From contig DAHVOH010000043.1 in the NCBI GenBank assembly GCA_027318915.1, positions 1 through 28,242 of the forward strand: DNA of 28,242 bases, read 5' to 3'. The notes beneath the pieces were generated by a model. The model made no database searches. It saw nothing but the letters and a program-made list of their open reading frames with translations, and was not told the origin of the DNA. Position 1 is the first letter of the stretch. Each line of letters opens with the position of its first letter. Positions 16,903 to 24,915 of this stretch are shown one piece after another. This stretch comes from Clostridiales bacterium. Lineage in GTDB: Bacteria; Bacillota_E; Sulfobacillia; Sulfobacillales; JAIMBI01. A program made the position numbers and the translations under genes.

Positions 16903-17673
16903 TCATGAGGGATCGCGCACGCCGGCCCGCGATCCCCCATCCAGTGTGATGATTGACCCCACTAAAAAGTCGGCCCGGTCCGACACCAGAAATGACACCA
17001 TTTCGGCCACGTCGCGAGCCTCCCCCAACCGCCCCCGCGGGGGGACCGGCCAGGTTTGATATTCGTGGGGGTCGCGGGCCGTTTGTCCCGGATGGAGCAG
17101 GTAGCGCATGCCGGGCACAATGTCTCCCGGGCAGACCACATTCACGCGGACGCCTCGCGGTGCCAGATCCAGGGCCAACATCCGGCCCAGCATATTAAGC
17201 GCCGCCTTGCTCACCGAATAGGCTCCGGTGGCCTGCTCGCCCAGCAGGGCGGCGTCACTGGACACCAGCACGACCGCGCTCCCGTCGGCCAACCTGGGAG
17301 CCAGGGTCTGGACCAAATGCAAGGGCCCCAGCACGTTGACCGCCAGCACGTCGGCAAACTGATCCACCGGCGTGTCCAGCGCGTGGGTCTGCCAACCGAT
17401 GGCGGCCGCGGCCACCACCGCGTGGACCGCTCGCCCGTCCAGCACCTCGTTCAGTTGCGGGTAGGCGGCGAAGTCCTCGCTGGCCAGCGCCAGAAATTGC
17501 GCCCGCTTCCGACCCTCGTCCGTCAACGTCCTCGCCGCCTCCCGCCCGCGGCGCTCATCCCGACCCAGCACCACCAAATCAAATCCGTCCCGTGCCAGCC
17601 GCCGGGCAATCGCCAGGCCGATGCCCGAGGTGCCGCCGGACACCACCGCGAGCCGCTCGGTTTGGTCTGTCAT
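16903..17673 (-). CDS. Short-chain dehydrogenase/reductase (SDR 1 of the operon)
   Basis: This 256-residue classical SDR is an NAD(P)-dependent oxidoreductase of an unknown alcohol/ketone pair. The cofactor motif is SGGTSGIG (12-19), and the catalytic residues are Ser138/139 in VVLVSSDAALLG, Tyr152 and Lys156 in YSVSK, with Asn113 in AVNVLG completing the tetrad. LGRDERRG after strand 2 includes arginines, suggesting NADP(H). Oddly, the usual NNAG motif after strand 4 is replaced by VVAAAAIG (86-93). It ends with VNVVCPGDI and ITLDGGSRAG, the usual C-terminal signature. The ATG follows GGGGGAGGAC by 5 nt and lies 39 bp after the stop of SDR 2, so it is the last gene of the five-gene operon. 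A 9-bp inverted repeat (GGGATCGCG/CGCGATCCC, 16909-16936) overlaps its final codons. Confidence 0.9.
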   Translation of the reverse strand: MTDQTERLAVVSGGTSGIGLAIARRLARDGFDLVVLGRDERRGREAARTLTDEGRKRAQFLALASEDFAAYPQLNEVLDGRAVHAVVAAAAIGWQTHALDTPVDQFADVLAVNVLGPLHLVQTLAPRLADGSAVVLVSSDAALLGEQATGAYSVSKAALNMLGRMLALDLAPRGVRVNVVCPGDIVPGMRYLLHPGQTARDPHEYQTWPVPPRGRLGEARDVAEMVSFLVSDRADFLVGSIITLDGGSRAGVRDPS

Positions 17674-17712
17674 GTCCTCCCCCTCTCCGCCGAGGAAGCC
17701 CCGGTCCCCGCC

Positions 17713-18504
17713 TTATCCCCCGGCCAGTCCGCCGCCGTCCACCACCAGCGTCGCGCCCGTCACCCATGATGCCCAGTCGCTGGCCAGAAACCAGACCGCG
17801 TGCGCCACGTCCAGAGGCTGTCCCAGACGGGCCAGCGGGCGGGCCGCGGCGCTCCGGAGAAAGGCGTCCACGTTTTCGCCCAGTTCCCGGGCCTCCTGAC
17901 GGAGCATGGGCGTATCGGTGTCGCCGGGACATACCGCGTTGACCCGAATATTGTCGGGGCCGTGGTCGATGGCCATGGCGCGGGTCAAATTCAGCACCGC
18001 CGCCTTGGACGCGCAGTAGGCGGCGGCCCGAGGACCGCCCACCAGACCCCAACCGGAGCCGCTGTTGATGATGCTGCCGCCTCCGCCGGCTCGCATGAGG
18101 GGAATGGCCAGATGGGAGAGGATATAGACACTCTTCACGTTGACCGCCATGACCCGGTCCCACTCCGCCTCCTCCAGCTCCACCACGGTCCGGCGCCGGA
18201 TGATACCCGCGTTGTTAAAAAGAATATCGAGCCGGCCCCAGCGATCCCGGACCGCGTCGACGGCCGCTCGACACGACCCCATGTCGGTCACATCCGCCCG
18301 CACAAAGAGGGCCGCATCGCCCGACGGGTCAAGTTCCCGCGGCAGATCGCCCGGATCCTTCAGGTCCAGGAGCGCCACACGCGCACCGGCCTCCCGTAGG
18401 CACCGCGCCGTCGCCTGTCCGATGCCGCCGGCGGCGCCGGTGACAAGCGCCACGCGGCCTTCCAGGGAGAGGCCGACCGGGTTGTTGCCCGCAGGCGGCG
18501 TCAT
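17713..18504 (-). CDS. Short-chain dehydrogenase/reductase (SDR 2 of the operon)
   Basis: This 263-residue classical SDR has all hallmarks: TGAAGGIG (22-29), an acidic residue after strand 2 (LLDLKD, Asp47) pointing to NAD(H), NNAGI (97-101), VNVKS with Asn122, a serine in INSGSGWGLVGG, and Tyr163/Lys167 in YCASK. VNAVCPGDTDTPM and the end VVDGGGLAGG are standard. The product is probably a dehydrogenase for a sugar, polyol or hydroxy acid; the substrate is unknown. Its ATG overlaps the stop of SDR 3 in an ATGA arrangement (18501-18504), which indicates translational coupling. It is clearly different in sequence from SDR 1 and SDR 3, so the three are not recent duplicates and likely catalyse different steps. 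Confidence 0.92.
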   Translation of the reverse strand: MTPPAGNNPVGLSLEGRVALVTGAAGGIGQATARCLREAGARVALLDLKDPGDLPRELDPSGDAALFVRADVTDMGSCRAAVDAVRDRWGRLDILFNNAGIIRRRTVVELEEAEWDRVMAVNVKSVYILSHLAIPLMRAGGGGSIINSGSGWGLVGGPRAAAYCASKAAVLNLTRAMAIDHGPDNIRVNAVCPGDTDTPMLRQEARELGENVDAFLRSAAARPLARLGQPLDVAHAVWFLASDWASWVTGATLVVDGGGLAGG

Positions 18505-19244
18505 ATGGTCTCGCCGCCGTCAATGGTGAGGCATTGGCCGGTGATGTAGCGCGCTTCGTCCGACGCCAGAAACGCGAACAGCGCCGCCACTTCCGCCGGA
18601 TCGGCGTGTCGGCCGAGCGGCAGCGACCGGTTCACGGCGGCCAGCATGTCGGGCGTGTACTCGCGCTCCTGCATCGGCGTCAGAACGTAGCCGGGGCAGA
18701 CGGCATTGGCCCGGATGGTGGGGGCGCACTCAATGGCCACCGTCCGCATGAGCTGAATCACGCCGGCCTTGGAGGCATTGTAGTCCGCATAGAAGGGATG
18801 CCCCCGGTATCCGTTGGTGGAGGCGGTCATCAGCACCAGCCCGCCCCCCTGCTTTTGCATGCGCGCGACGGCGGCCCGGGTGCAGTAAAAGACGCCGTCC
18901 AGATTGACGCCCAGGACACGCCGCCACTCGTCGGGCGTGATGTCCGAGAAGGGGTGGCGGAGGCTGATGCCGGCGTTGGCCACCAGCACATCCACCCCGG
19001 CCCAGCGGCGATCCAACGCGTCAAAGGCGGCGCTCACCGCGTCGGGGTCGCTCACGTCCACCGGGAGGCGGATCACGCCCGGCCCCCCGATCGCCATGGC
19101 CTCGAGCGCTGCCTCGTCTCGATCGAAGATGGCCACCTCCGCCCCTTCGAGCAAGAACCGCTCCGCGGTTTTCAGTCCGATGCCGCTGGCCCCGCCGGTG
19201 ATCAGCACCCGGCGGCCGACCAATTCGGGATATCGCGCCGTCAT
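18501..19244 (-). CDS. Short-chain dehydrogenase/reductase (SDR 3 of the operon)
   Basis: This 247-residue classical SDR has TGGASGIG (16-23), IFDRDE with Asp41 after strand 2 (NAD(H) preference likely), VANAGI (88-93), VNLDG, Ser142 in LMTASTNGYRGHP, and Tyr155/Lys159 in YNASK, then ANAVCPGYVLTPM and LTIDGGETI at the end. The start at 19244 is an ATG behind GGGGGAGGA; it overlaps the aminotransferase stop by 4 bp (ATGA, 19241-19244), so it is translationally coupled to it. The long open frame that continues upstream of 19244 is the shadow of the aminotransferase. Being coupled to a transaminase suggests that SDR 3 makes or removes the carbonyl group that the transaminase uses. Confidence 0.92.
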   Translation of the reverse strand: MTARYPELVGRRVLITGGASGIGLKTAERFLLEGAEVAIFDRDEAALEAMAIGGPGVIRLPVDVSDPDAVSAAFDALDRRWAGVDVLVANAGISLRHPFSDITPDEWRRVLGVNLDGVFYCTRAAVARMQKQGGGLVLMTASTNGYRGHPFYADYNASKAGVIQLMRTVAIECAPTIRANAVCPGYVLTPMQEREYTPDMLAAVNRSLPLGRHADPAEVAALFAFLASDEARYITGQCLTIDGGETI

Positions 19245-20584
19245 CGCCCGTCCTCCCCCTGTGCCGTCCCCATATGTGCCAGTGTCGCGTCGGCCGCCTC
19301 CAGCACCTGATCGATGTCGGCGGGCGCATGCGCCGCCGACAAGACCGAGTGGAGCGAGGCCGCCGGCGACAGATACACGCCCCGCCGCAGCATTCCCCAG
19401 GCGAAGTGCTGGAAGCGCCGACGATCGACGCGGCCGCAGAAGTCTCGATAGTCGGCGATGGGGTCGGCCGTGCCGAAGAATACCTGCAGCATGCCTCCCA
19501 CGCGTTGCACCCGGCCCACTTCCTGGTGCCGCTCCAAGACTTCGGTGAGCCCCCGCTCCAGTTGTGCGCCCATCTCTTCCAGATGGGCATAAACCGCGGG
19601 CGTGAGCGCGGCCAGATTGGCCCGCGCCACCATCATCCCGATGAGGGAGGCGTTCTGGGTCCCGTAATGGAGCACGCCTCCCCACCGAAATCCCTCGAGC
19701 GTCGCCGCAGGCCCGGCGATGGCCGCCACCGGAAGACCCGCCCCCAAGCCCTTGCCGTACGTCAGAATGTCCGGCTGGAGCCCATAGCGGCGCGCCGCTC
19801 CGCCCTCCGAGAGACGAAAGCCGGTAACCGTCTCGTCCAGGATGAAGCAGCAGTCATACTGGCGCGCCAGCTGCTGAATCCCCGCCAAGAAGCCGGCCCG
19901 AGGCGGAATCACCCCCATATTGGCCATCACCGGCTCGGTGATGATGGCGGCCACCTCGCCGCGATGCCGGCGCAACGCGTCTTCCAGTCGTTCGAGGTCG
20001 TTCCATGGCACCAGAATGGCCTGGGCCGTCGCCTCATGCGGCAATCCCGAGCTTTCGGGGATGGCGATGGGATCGCTGGCCAGTCCCAGATCGGCGACCG
20101 GATGCGGGTGGGCGGAGACCAGGAAGTCGTCGTACCACCCGTGATAATGTCCCTCAAACTTGATGAAGCGGCGACGCCCGGTCAGTCCGCGGGCCAGCCG
20201 GAGAGCCGCCATGGTCGCCTCGGTCCCCGTATTGGCAAACCGCACCCGCTCGACGCCGGGCACACGCGCCCGGATGGCTTCGGCAACCAGTACCTCGGCC
20301 TCGGAGGCGGCGGCAAACAGCGTGCCCACATCGGCGGCCTCGCGGAGCGCCTGCGCGATGGCGGGATGGCTATGGCCAAGGAGCAGTGCGCCGTAGGCCA
20401 TCATCAGGTCCACATAGCGATTGCCGTCCACGTCCTCGACGTGGGCGCCCTGGCCGCGGCGGAGAAACACGGGGTGCGTTCCAAAATTGGACGGCCCCCG
20501 TGAGGGCGAACTCACGCCCTCCACCAGCACGGCCGTCGCCCGTTCGAACCACCGCCGCGATTGTTCGGTCTCATAAACAGCCAT
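19241..20584 (-). CDS. Class III PLP aminotransferase, glutamate-1-semialdehyde aminomutase-like
   Basis: This 447-residue fold-type I PLP enzyme resembles HemL more than ornithine-type transaminases: SSPSRGPSNFGTHPVFLRRGQGAHVEDVDGNRYVDL opens the protein, followed by the phosphate-binding NTGTEATMAALRLARG (118-133), GHYHGWYDDFL, TEPVMANMGVIPP, the pyridine-nitrogen aspartate in FILDETVTGFR (Asp250) and the Schiff-base Lys278 in DILTYGKGLGAGLPVAA. It differs from true HemL around the lysine (YGKGLGAG) and stands with SDR genes rather than heme genes, so a role in transamination of an amino alcohol, beta-amino or aminosugar-type compound is more likely than tetrapyrrole synthesis. The ATG at 20584 follows AGGGGGAA by about 11 nt. 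It lies 63 bp after the LDH-like gene and overlaps SDR 3 by 4 bp. Confidence 0.92.
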   Translation of the reverse strand: MAVYETEQSRRWFERATAVLVEGVSSPSRGPSNFGTHPVFLRRGQGAHVEDVDGNRYVDLMMAYGALLLGHSHPAIAQALREAADVGTLFAAASEAEVLVAEAIRARVPGVERVRFANTGTEATMAALRLARGLTGRRRFIKFEGHYHGWYDDFLVSAHPHPVADLGLASDPIAIPESSGLPHEATAQAILVPWNDLERLEDALRRHRGEVAAIITEPVMANMGVIPPRAGFLAGIQQLARQYDCCFILDETVTGFRLSEGGAARRYGLQPDILTYGKGLGAGLPVAAIAGPAATLEGFRWGGVLHYGTQNASLIGMMVARANLAALTPAVYAHLEEMGAQLERGLTEVLERHQEVGRVQRVGGMLQVFFGTADPIADYRDFCGRVDRRRFQHFAWGMLRRGVYLSPAASLHSVLSAAHAPADIDQVLEAADATLAHMGTAQGEDGR

Positions 20585-20647
20585 ACACCGACGTTCCCCC
20601 TTTGTACCGGCGGTTGCCACCGCCGCGGGACGACCGAACGGCCTCCC

Positions 20648-21703
20648 CTAGTCCCGCACCATTTCGTGCACCTTGGCCAGCAACTGGTCGGCGGCCCCGT
20701 GCATGTCGTCCAGCGCCAGATGCCTCCACTCCAGGCCAAACGCCTCCGCCAGCGCGGTCCGACAGTCAGCCGTAAACCAGACCCGGCCGTCGGGGTCGAT
20801 GCGCTCCAGCCCGTCCGCGCGCTGTCCGGCGCCGTTGACCTCTGCCGCCTCCTCGGCGCTGACGGCGGGGGGCAAATCAAGCTGCAGGCGTCTGTCTCCC
20901 ACTTGACAGGGGTAGCCGCCCACCAGCCCATGGGGACCCGGCACATGCACCGGCGCCAGACCGTCCCCCAGCAGACGAACCACCAGACGCGCCGCCGACG
21001 CGGCCGTCCAGATGTGGCTTCGCGTGCCGGCGGGCCAGCGAAACGGACGCTCGAGCGTACCCTCGGTCCAGGCCCCTTGGTCATTGACCCAGAGTCGATA
21101 GGGCGGAACGCCTTGACCGGCAAACAGGCGGGCCTCCACACTGTGGTGTGCCACGAGGCGCACGGCGCGGCCGGGGTAGCGCAAGGATGCGACCATGGCC
21201 AACTCGTCCACGTTGCCGAAGCCGGCCACCCGCGGGTAGCCGAGCGCCTTCACCAGCGGGGCCACGGCGTCCGGATACGGTGCCAAAAGCAGCCAGGGCG
21301 GTGTTGGCAGTGAGGCCAGAACGCGCGCCACGTCAAGCGCCAAGTCCGCGTGCGCGGGCAGCCAGGCGCCGAATCCGGCCCGGGCCAGGGCACGGCGCGC
21401 GCCCTCAGGAAGCTCGGCGACGCGCCACCACGTATGGCGCGTCGCCGCGAATACCACCACATCGGGGGCCAAGTCACGAAAGGCGGCCTCGGCCAGCGGC
21501 GTCAGGGGAAACGCTTGCCCTTGAACGTGAAGGCCGCGCCCGCGGGCCGCCGCCACCATCATCGCCATGGCGGCCGCATCCTGAACCTGGGGGGGCGAGC
21601 GGCCCGCCACCACCAGGACATGGGGCGCCTCCAACGAGGACGCCAGCGCATAGGCCAGCTTTTCCCCCAAATCGCCGAGTCCGTACACCACGATCCGCGC
21701 CAT
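20648..21703 (-). CDS. LDH/MDH-like Rossmann-fold protein of unknown function
   Basis: This 351-residue protein opens with a dinucleotide-binding fold, IVVYGLGDLGEKLAYAL (4-20; GxGxxG) and VLVVAGRSPPQ after strand 2. The middle part, APDVVVFAATRHTWWRV, DLALDVARVLASLPTPPWLLLAPYPDAVAPLVKALGYPRVAGFGNVDELAM, follows the lactate/malate dehydrogenase layout in which NPVD and the xxGxGxxLD turn occur. The LDH active-site GxHG histidine region is replaced by LVAHHSVEARLF. It is therefore a distant relative, perhaps an opine- or imine-type dehydrogenase or a hydroxy-acid dehydrogenase; the exact reaction is not known. It is the first gene of the five-gene operon. The start is ATG 21703; an in-frame ATG 11 codons upstream (in the segment MRHWGKGW) is possible. 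Confidence 0.75.
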   Translation of the reverse strand: MARIVVYGLGDLGEKLAYALASSLEAPHVLVVAGRSPPQVQDAAAMAMMVAAARGRGLHVQGQAFPLTPLAEAAFRDLAPDVVVFAATRHTWWRVAELPEGARRALARAGFGAWLPAHADLALDVARVLASLPTPPWLLLAPYPDAVAPLVKALGYPRVAGFGNVDELAMVASLRYPGRAVRLVAHHSVEARLFAGQGVPPYRLWVNDQGAWTEGTLERPFRWPAGTRSHIWTAASAARLVVRLLGDGLAPVHVPGPHGLVGGYPCQVGDRRLQLDLPPAVSAEEAAEVNGAGQRADGLERIDPDGRVWFTADCRTALAEAFGLEWRHLALDDMHGAADQLLAKVHEMVRD

Positions 21704-21756
21704 GGCTCCGGTCCACCCTTTTCCCCAGTGCCGCATGTGTCCGGCGACCTGTCCTG

Positions 21757-21785
21757 ATGATAGCGAACGGTTCGCCGGTCGGCCA
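21757..21785 (-). promoter_or_regulatory. Candidate promoter of the SDR/aminotransferase operon
   Basis: On the minus strand TGGCCG (21785-21780) and TATCAT (21762-21757) are 17 nt apart, 54 nt before the first ATG. The -10 is 5 of 6 to consensus, the -35 only 3 of 6, so activation by another factor or a chance match is possible. Confidence 0.35.
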
Positions 21786-21877
21786 TGGCTTTTAGCGCCA
21801 AGGGGCGACCGAATCCGCATCGGCGTCTCCGTCACGTCGCCGCGACCGTCGAGCGGGAACAGGGGTCGCCCGCTTGG

Positions 21878-21883
21878 TATACT
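21878..21883 (+). promoter_or_regulatory. Possible -10 element of niaR
   Basis: TATACT (5 of 6 to consensus) ends 17 nt before the ATG at 21901. If it is real, the transcript would begin about 10 nt before the start codon, a nearly leaderless message. No clear -35 was seen. Confidence 0.3.
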
Positions 21884-21900
21884 GCACATGGGTGAGCGCA

Positions 21901-22425
21901 ATGCGGCGCGAGAGGTTGCTGGAGCTGCTCGAGACGGCGTCGGAGCCGGTGCCCGGCTCGGTGCTGGCGGCGCGCCTGGGTGTTTCGCGACAGGCCATTG
22001 TGCATCACATCGCCGTGCTGCGGGCCGCCGGCGCACCGATTGAGGCCACCACGCGGGGGTACCGCTGGCAACAGTCCGAGGGGCTCCGCGCCGTGTTCAT
22101 GGTGCGCCATGCGCCCGAAGAGACGGCGGACGAGCTTTACGCCCTGGTGGATGCGGGACTCACGGTGGTCGATGTGCTCGTGGAACACCCCGTCTACGGC
22201 GAACTCCGGGGTGGCCTGGATCTCCACTCCCGGAGCGACGTGGACCAATTTCTGGACACCCTCGCCAAAGCGCACGGCAGCCTCTTGAGCACGCTCACCG
22301 ACGGCATCCATTGGCACACGGTCGAAGCGCGCGACCGCGCCGCTATTGAGCGCGGGCGCGCAGCCCTTCTGCGGCTGGGGTTTCTGCTCGACCATACCAC
22401 CAGCAAATCGTCAGCGCCACGATAA
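21901..22425 (+). CDS. niaR: NiaR/YrxA-type niacin-responsive repressor (HTH + 3H domain)
   Basis: This 174-residue DNA-binding regulator belongs to the family that represses NAD-synthesis and niacin-uptake genes when niacin is present. Residues 1-55 form a winged helix-turn-helix (RRERLLELLETASEPVPGSVLAARLGVSRQAIVHHIAVLRAAG). Residues 65-165 form the metal/niacin-binding 3H domain with VEHPVYGEL (His96), DLHSRSDVDQFL and LTDGIHWHTVEA (His137, His139), all conserved positions. ATG 21901 is taken as start with GGGTGAG just upstream; GTG 21892 is an alternative. The gene is convergent with the NCS1 permease and their 3' ends overlap by 83 bp. In Bacillota this repressor usually sits by nad genes or a niacin transporter, so the neighbouring permease is a likely target. 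Confidence 0.92.
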   Translation: MRRERLLELLETASEPVPGSVLAARLGVSRQAIVHHIAVLRAAGAPIEATTRGYRWQQSEGLRAVFMVRHAPEETADELYALVDAGLTVVDVLVEHPVYGELRGGLDLHSRSDVDQFLDTLAKAHGSLLSTLTDGIHWHTVEARDRAAIERGRAALLRLGFLLDHTTSKSSAPR

Positions 22426-23674
22426 AGCCGACGTAGTAGGCCACATCCGCCCCGCCCCAGGCCTGGGCCACCCAACCGGTCCACAGCGTCTGCGACATGA
22501 AGGGAATCGACGCCACCACACCCGCCGCAAATGCCCAGAGGCCGATGCCGTAGTCCCGTTCCGTGCGCTGTAAGCGCGTCGCGTCCCAGAACAGGACGGC
22601 CAGCCAAGGCGACACCCAGTAGGACAGGAGCAGCAGAAAGTTTTCATACTGCCCCGAAAACCCATAAAGACCGCCCCACGTCAAGAGCCCGCCCAAAAGA
22701 CCAATCACCACGGCCGCGCGAGCGCGGTCCAGCCGCACTCCCAAGGTCAAGGCCGACGTGGCGCCGGTGTAGATGTTGAGGACGTTGGCCGTCACGGTGC
22801 CCACGATGACCGCCAAGTAGGCCAGCGGCGCCAAGCGCCCGGTGGCCGCCGCCAGCTCGCCCATGGGATTGGCGACATGAAATCGCACCGCCATCAGCAC
22901 TCCCAACACCATGACGCCGCAGGTGCTCAGCCAGGATCCCCAAAACGCCCACCAGAACACCGCCGCCCGCGACGTGTCGGCGGGCAGATAGCGGGAGTAG
23001 TCGGCTGCATAGGGTCCCCACGAGAACAGATACGAGGCGGAAATGGCCACCGTCAGGATGGCCATGGGGATGTGATGCCAGGGCGGGGCGGCTCCCAAGA
23101 CCGGCGCTTGCAGCGTGCGGAGCGCCATATAGCCAAACAAGAGCAGCAGCAAGACGCTGGCAATGCGCTCCACGCGATGAATCATGTCGTACCCGAAGAT
23201 GGCGAGACCCACTTGCAAGGCGGTCATCGCCATCAAGCTTCCAATCAATCCGAGGCCGGTCAATTGCGCGAGCGCCTCGGTGCCCAGCACGGTATTGACG
23301 GCGAACCAGCCAAGACACGATACCGTGTTCAAAAACGCCGGCACCCTCACGCCAAGACGGCCGAACACGCGCCCCGACAGAGGCAGCGAGCCCACTCCGG
23401 TCTCCGGGCCCAGGGCGGCCGCCCCGGCCACCAACGCGGCGCCAATCACGGTGCCCACGCCCACCGCCAGGATGCCGTCGGGTTGGCCGAGTCCTAGCAG
23501 CACGGCCAACACCCCGATGTACCAAGCGGGGAACCCCAGATTGGCGGCAAACCACAAGGTGAACAGCTGCTGCGGCCGTCCGTGCCGCTCACTGGCCGGC
23601 ACAGCCTCAATCCCGCGCAGTTCAATGGCCACCGCGACACCCCCGTGGTCATGATCTGTCATGTCTTGTGACAT
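22343..23674 (-). CDS. NCS1-family permease (CodB-like), candidate niacin-type transporter
   Basis: This 443-residue membrane protein with about 12 helices belongs to the nucleobase/cation symporter-1 family. The start region ELRGIEAVPASERHGRPQQLFTLWFAANLG and the first helix match the family signature; SCLGWFAVNTVLG (third helix, CodB-like), GPYAADYSRYLP and ANVLNIYTGATSALTL are other family blocks. Members carry cytosine, purines, allantoin, hydantoins, thiamine or, in yeast Nrt1, nicotinamide riboside. Its partner niaR, and a palindrome at its start, suggest a niacin-related substrate; cytosine or a purine is the alternative. Start codons ATG 23674 and ATG 23662 both lie in the palindrome, neither with a clear ribosome site; 23674 is used. 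The 3' end overlaps niaR in opposite orientation. Confidence 0.88.
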   Translation of the reverse strand: MSQDMTDHDHGGVAVAIELRGIEAVPASERHGRPQQLFTLWFAANLGFPAWYIGVLAVLLGLGQPDGILAVGVGTVIGAALVAGAAALGPETGVGSLPLSGRVFGRLGVRVPAFLNTVSCLGWFAVNTVLGTEALAQLTGLGLIGSLMAMTALQVGLAIFGYDMIHRVERIASVLLLLLFGYMALRTLQAPVLGAAPPWHHIPMAILTVAISASYLFSWGPYAADYSRYLPADTSRAAVFWWAFWGSWLSTCGVMVLGVLMAVRFHVANPMGELAAATGRLAPLAYLAVIVGTVTANVLNIYTGATSALTLGVRLDRARAAVVIGLLGGLLTWGGLYGFSGQYENFLLLLSYWVSPWLAVLFWDATRLQRTERDYGIGLWAFAAGVVASIPFMSQTLWTGWVAQAWGGADVAYYVGFIVALTICWWYGRAETPAAEGLRARAQ

Positions 23675-23678
23675 GTCA
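23657..23678 (-). promoter_or_regulatory. 22-bp near-perfect palindrome at the NCS1 permease start (candidate NiaR operator)
   Basis: TGTCATGTC and GACATGTCA flank a central TTGT; 8 of 9 positions of the half-sites match. The element covers both possible ATG codons of the permease. Its size and symmetry suit a dimeric repressor, and the only regulator gene nearby is niaR. NiaR operators are described as palindromes of similar size, but I could not verify the consensus here. Confidence 0.6.
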
Positions 23679-23781
23679 ATAAGCGCCGGTCGCAACAAAA
23701 TTTCTGGAAGACGAACGGGAACAAGCGGGATTGGGGCGACCGGCGCGAATAGACAAAGCAGAAAGGCGGGATTCCATAGGG

Positions 23782-24699
23782 GTGCTGCAATCAGCTGCCG
23801 TCGCGCCGGACTGGCCCACGTGGCTCGTGGTCAATGCGGCGGCGCGCGGCGCGGGAGAATACCCGGCTTGGGTTGATCGTTTAACCGGCGAGTTGAACCT
23901 GACACGTCATACGCTGGTGGGGTCCCCGGAAGAATTTCGCCAGACGGTTGCGGCCGCGCGCGAGGCCGGGATCCGGCGCCTGATTGTGGGCGGCGGGGAT
24001 GGCACGCTGTCTCAAGCCGCGGACATGCTGGTCCGACAGCCCGGCCCGGTCCTCGGCGTCCTTCCCCTGGGCACCGGCAATACGTTCTTCGCCGGACTTC
24101 ACCTTCCCTCGCGTCCTGCCGCTCTGGCACACGTCCTGGCCTCCGGCGCCATTCGCCCGGTGGACGTGGGCATGGCCATTCATGACGGCGCCGAGCGCGC
24201 GTTTCTCAACAGCGTGAGCCTCGGCGTGTCCAGCCGTCTCGTGCAGCTGCTGACGGCCGACGCCAAACGCCAGTTGGGCTTGTTGGCCTGGCCGCGCCAT
24301 CTGGGCCAAGCGCTTCGGGCCGCCGACCCCGTCGTGGTCCATCTCGCCTACCCCGACGGGCACGAAATCTTCCTCACCCGCCAGTTGATCATCGCCAATG
24401 GGCCGAATCTCGCCTGGCGGCTCCGGGTTCGTCCCGAGGCGGAGGCCAACGACCATCGCCTGGAGGTGTTTCGGCTCGGAGCGCCATCCCTTTGGGCCAT
24501 GGCTCGGGTCGCGTGGCGGCTCCTGCGCGGGCAACTGTTGCGCGAGCATCAGGCCCGGTATCGCTCGGTGCAGGAGGTGCGCGTGGATACTCGCCCGCCG
24601 GTGCCCGTCGACCTGGACGGCGATCTGTGGCTGCCCACCCCGCTCTATTGCCGCGTCCTGCCCGACGCCCTGGCGGTGATTGGCGCCGCGACTCCCTGA
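23782..24699 (+). CDS. Diacylglycerol kinase catalytic-domain lipid kinase (YegS/DgkB/BmrU-like)
   Basis: This 305-residue soluble or membrane-associated lipid kinase would phosphorylate diacylglycerol or a related lipid with ATP. It shows WLVVNAAARGAG (14-25), the nucleotide-binding RRLIVGGGDGTLSQAADML (65-83) and LGVLPLGTGNTFFAGL (91-106), both canonical for the DAGK_cat family. The C-terminal beta domain includes IIANGPNLAWRLRVRPEAEANDHRLEVFRL, and VPVDLDGDLWLPTP near the end matches the family's usual (V)DGE block. The GTG at 23782 is preferred because the protein begins sensibly there and AAAGGCGGG lies upstream; TTG 23731 is the longer alternative. It is divergent from the NCS1 permease (107 bp apart) and followed after 216 bp by the beta-lactamase-like gene. 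Confidence 0.88.
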   Translation: MLQSAAVAPDWPTWLVVNAAARGAGEYPAWVDRLTGELNLTRHTLVGSPEEFRQTVAAAREAGIRRLIVGGGDGTLSQAADMLVRQPGPVLGVLPLGTGNTFFAGLHLPSRPAALAHVLASGAIRPVDVGMAIHDGAERAFLNSVSLGVSSRLVQLLTADAKRQLGLLAWPRHLGQALRAADPVVVHLAYPDGHEIFLTRQLIIANGPNLAWRLRVRPEAEANDHRLEVFRLGAPSLWAMARVAWRLLRGQLLREHQARYRSVQEVRVDTRPPVPVDLDGDLWLPTPLYCRVLPDALAVIGAATP

Positions 24700-24915
24700 C
24701 ACCCCGGCGTCCGGACCGCGCGTCGCCGCCTGTTCGATCCCCCGCAAGCGCCTTGTGCCGGTGGCCGCCCGGATGCCGCATGGCCAAAGACCCTCCCGAC
24801 CCCAGCCTTGGCTTGTGGCTGCCCAAGCGCGTCTTCGGCTTTGTCCGCTCGGGATCTGCGTAACCTCTCGGCGCTTCGTGGCGTGTTCTCTGTAGCAGCC
24901 AAGGGGGGTGAGCGG

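Noticed and set aside
16909..16936. 9-bp inverted repeat at the end of SDR 1 as operon terminator
   Set aside because: It overlaps the last codons and lacks a T-run, so it is mentioned only in the gene entry.
19241..20584. Calling the aminotransferase hemL
   Set aside because: No heme genes nearby and the lysine region differs from true HemL.
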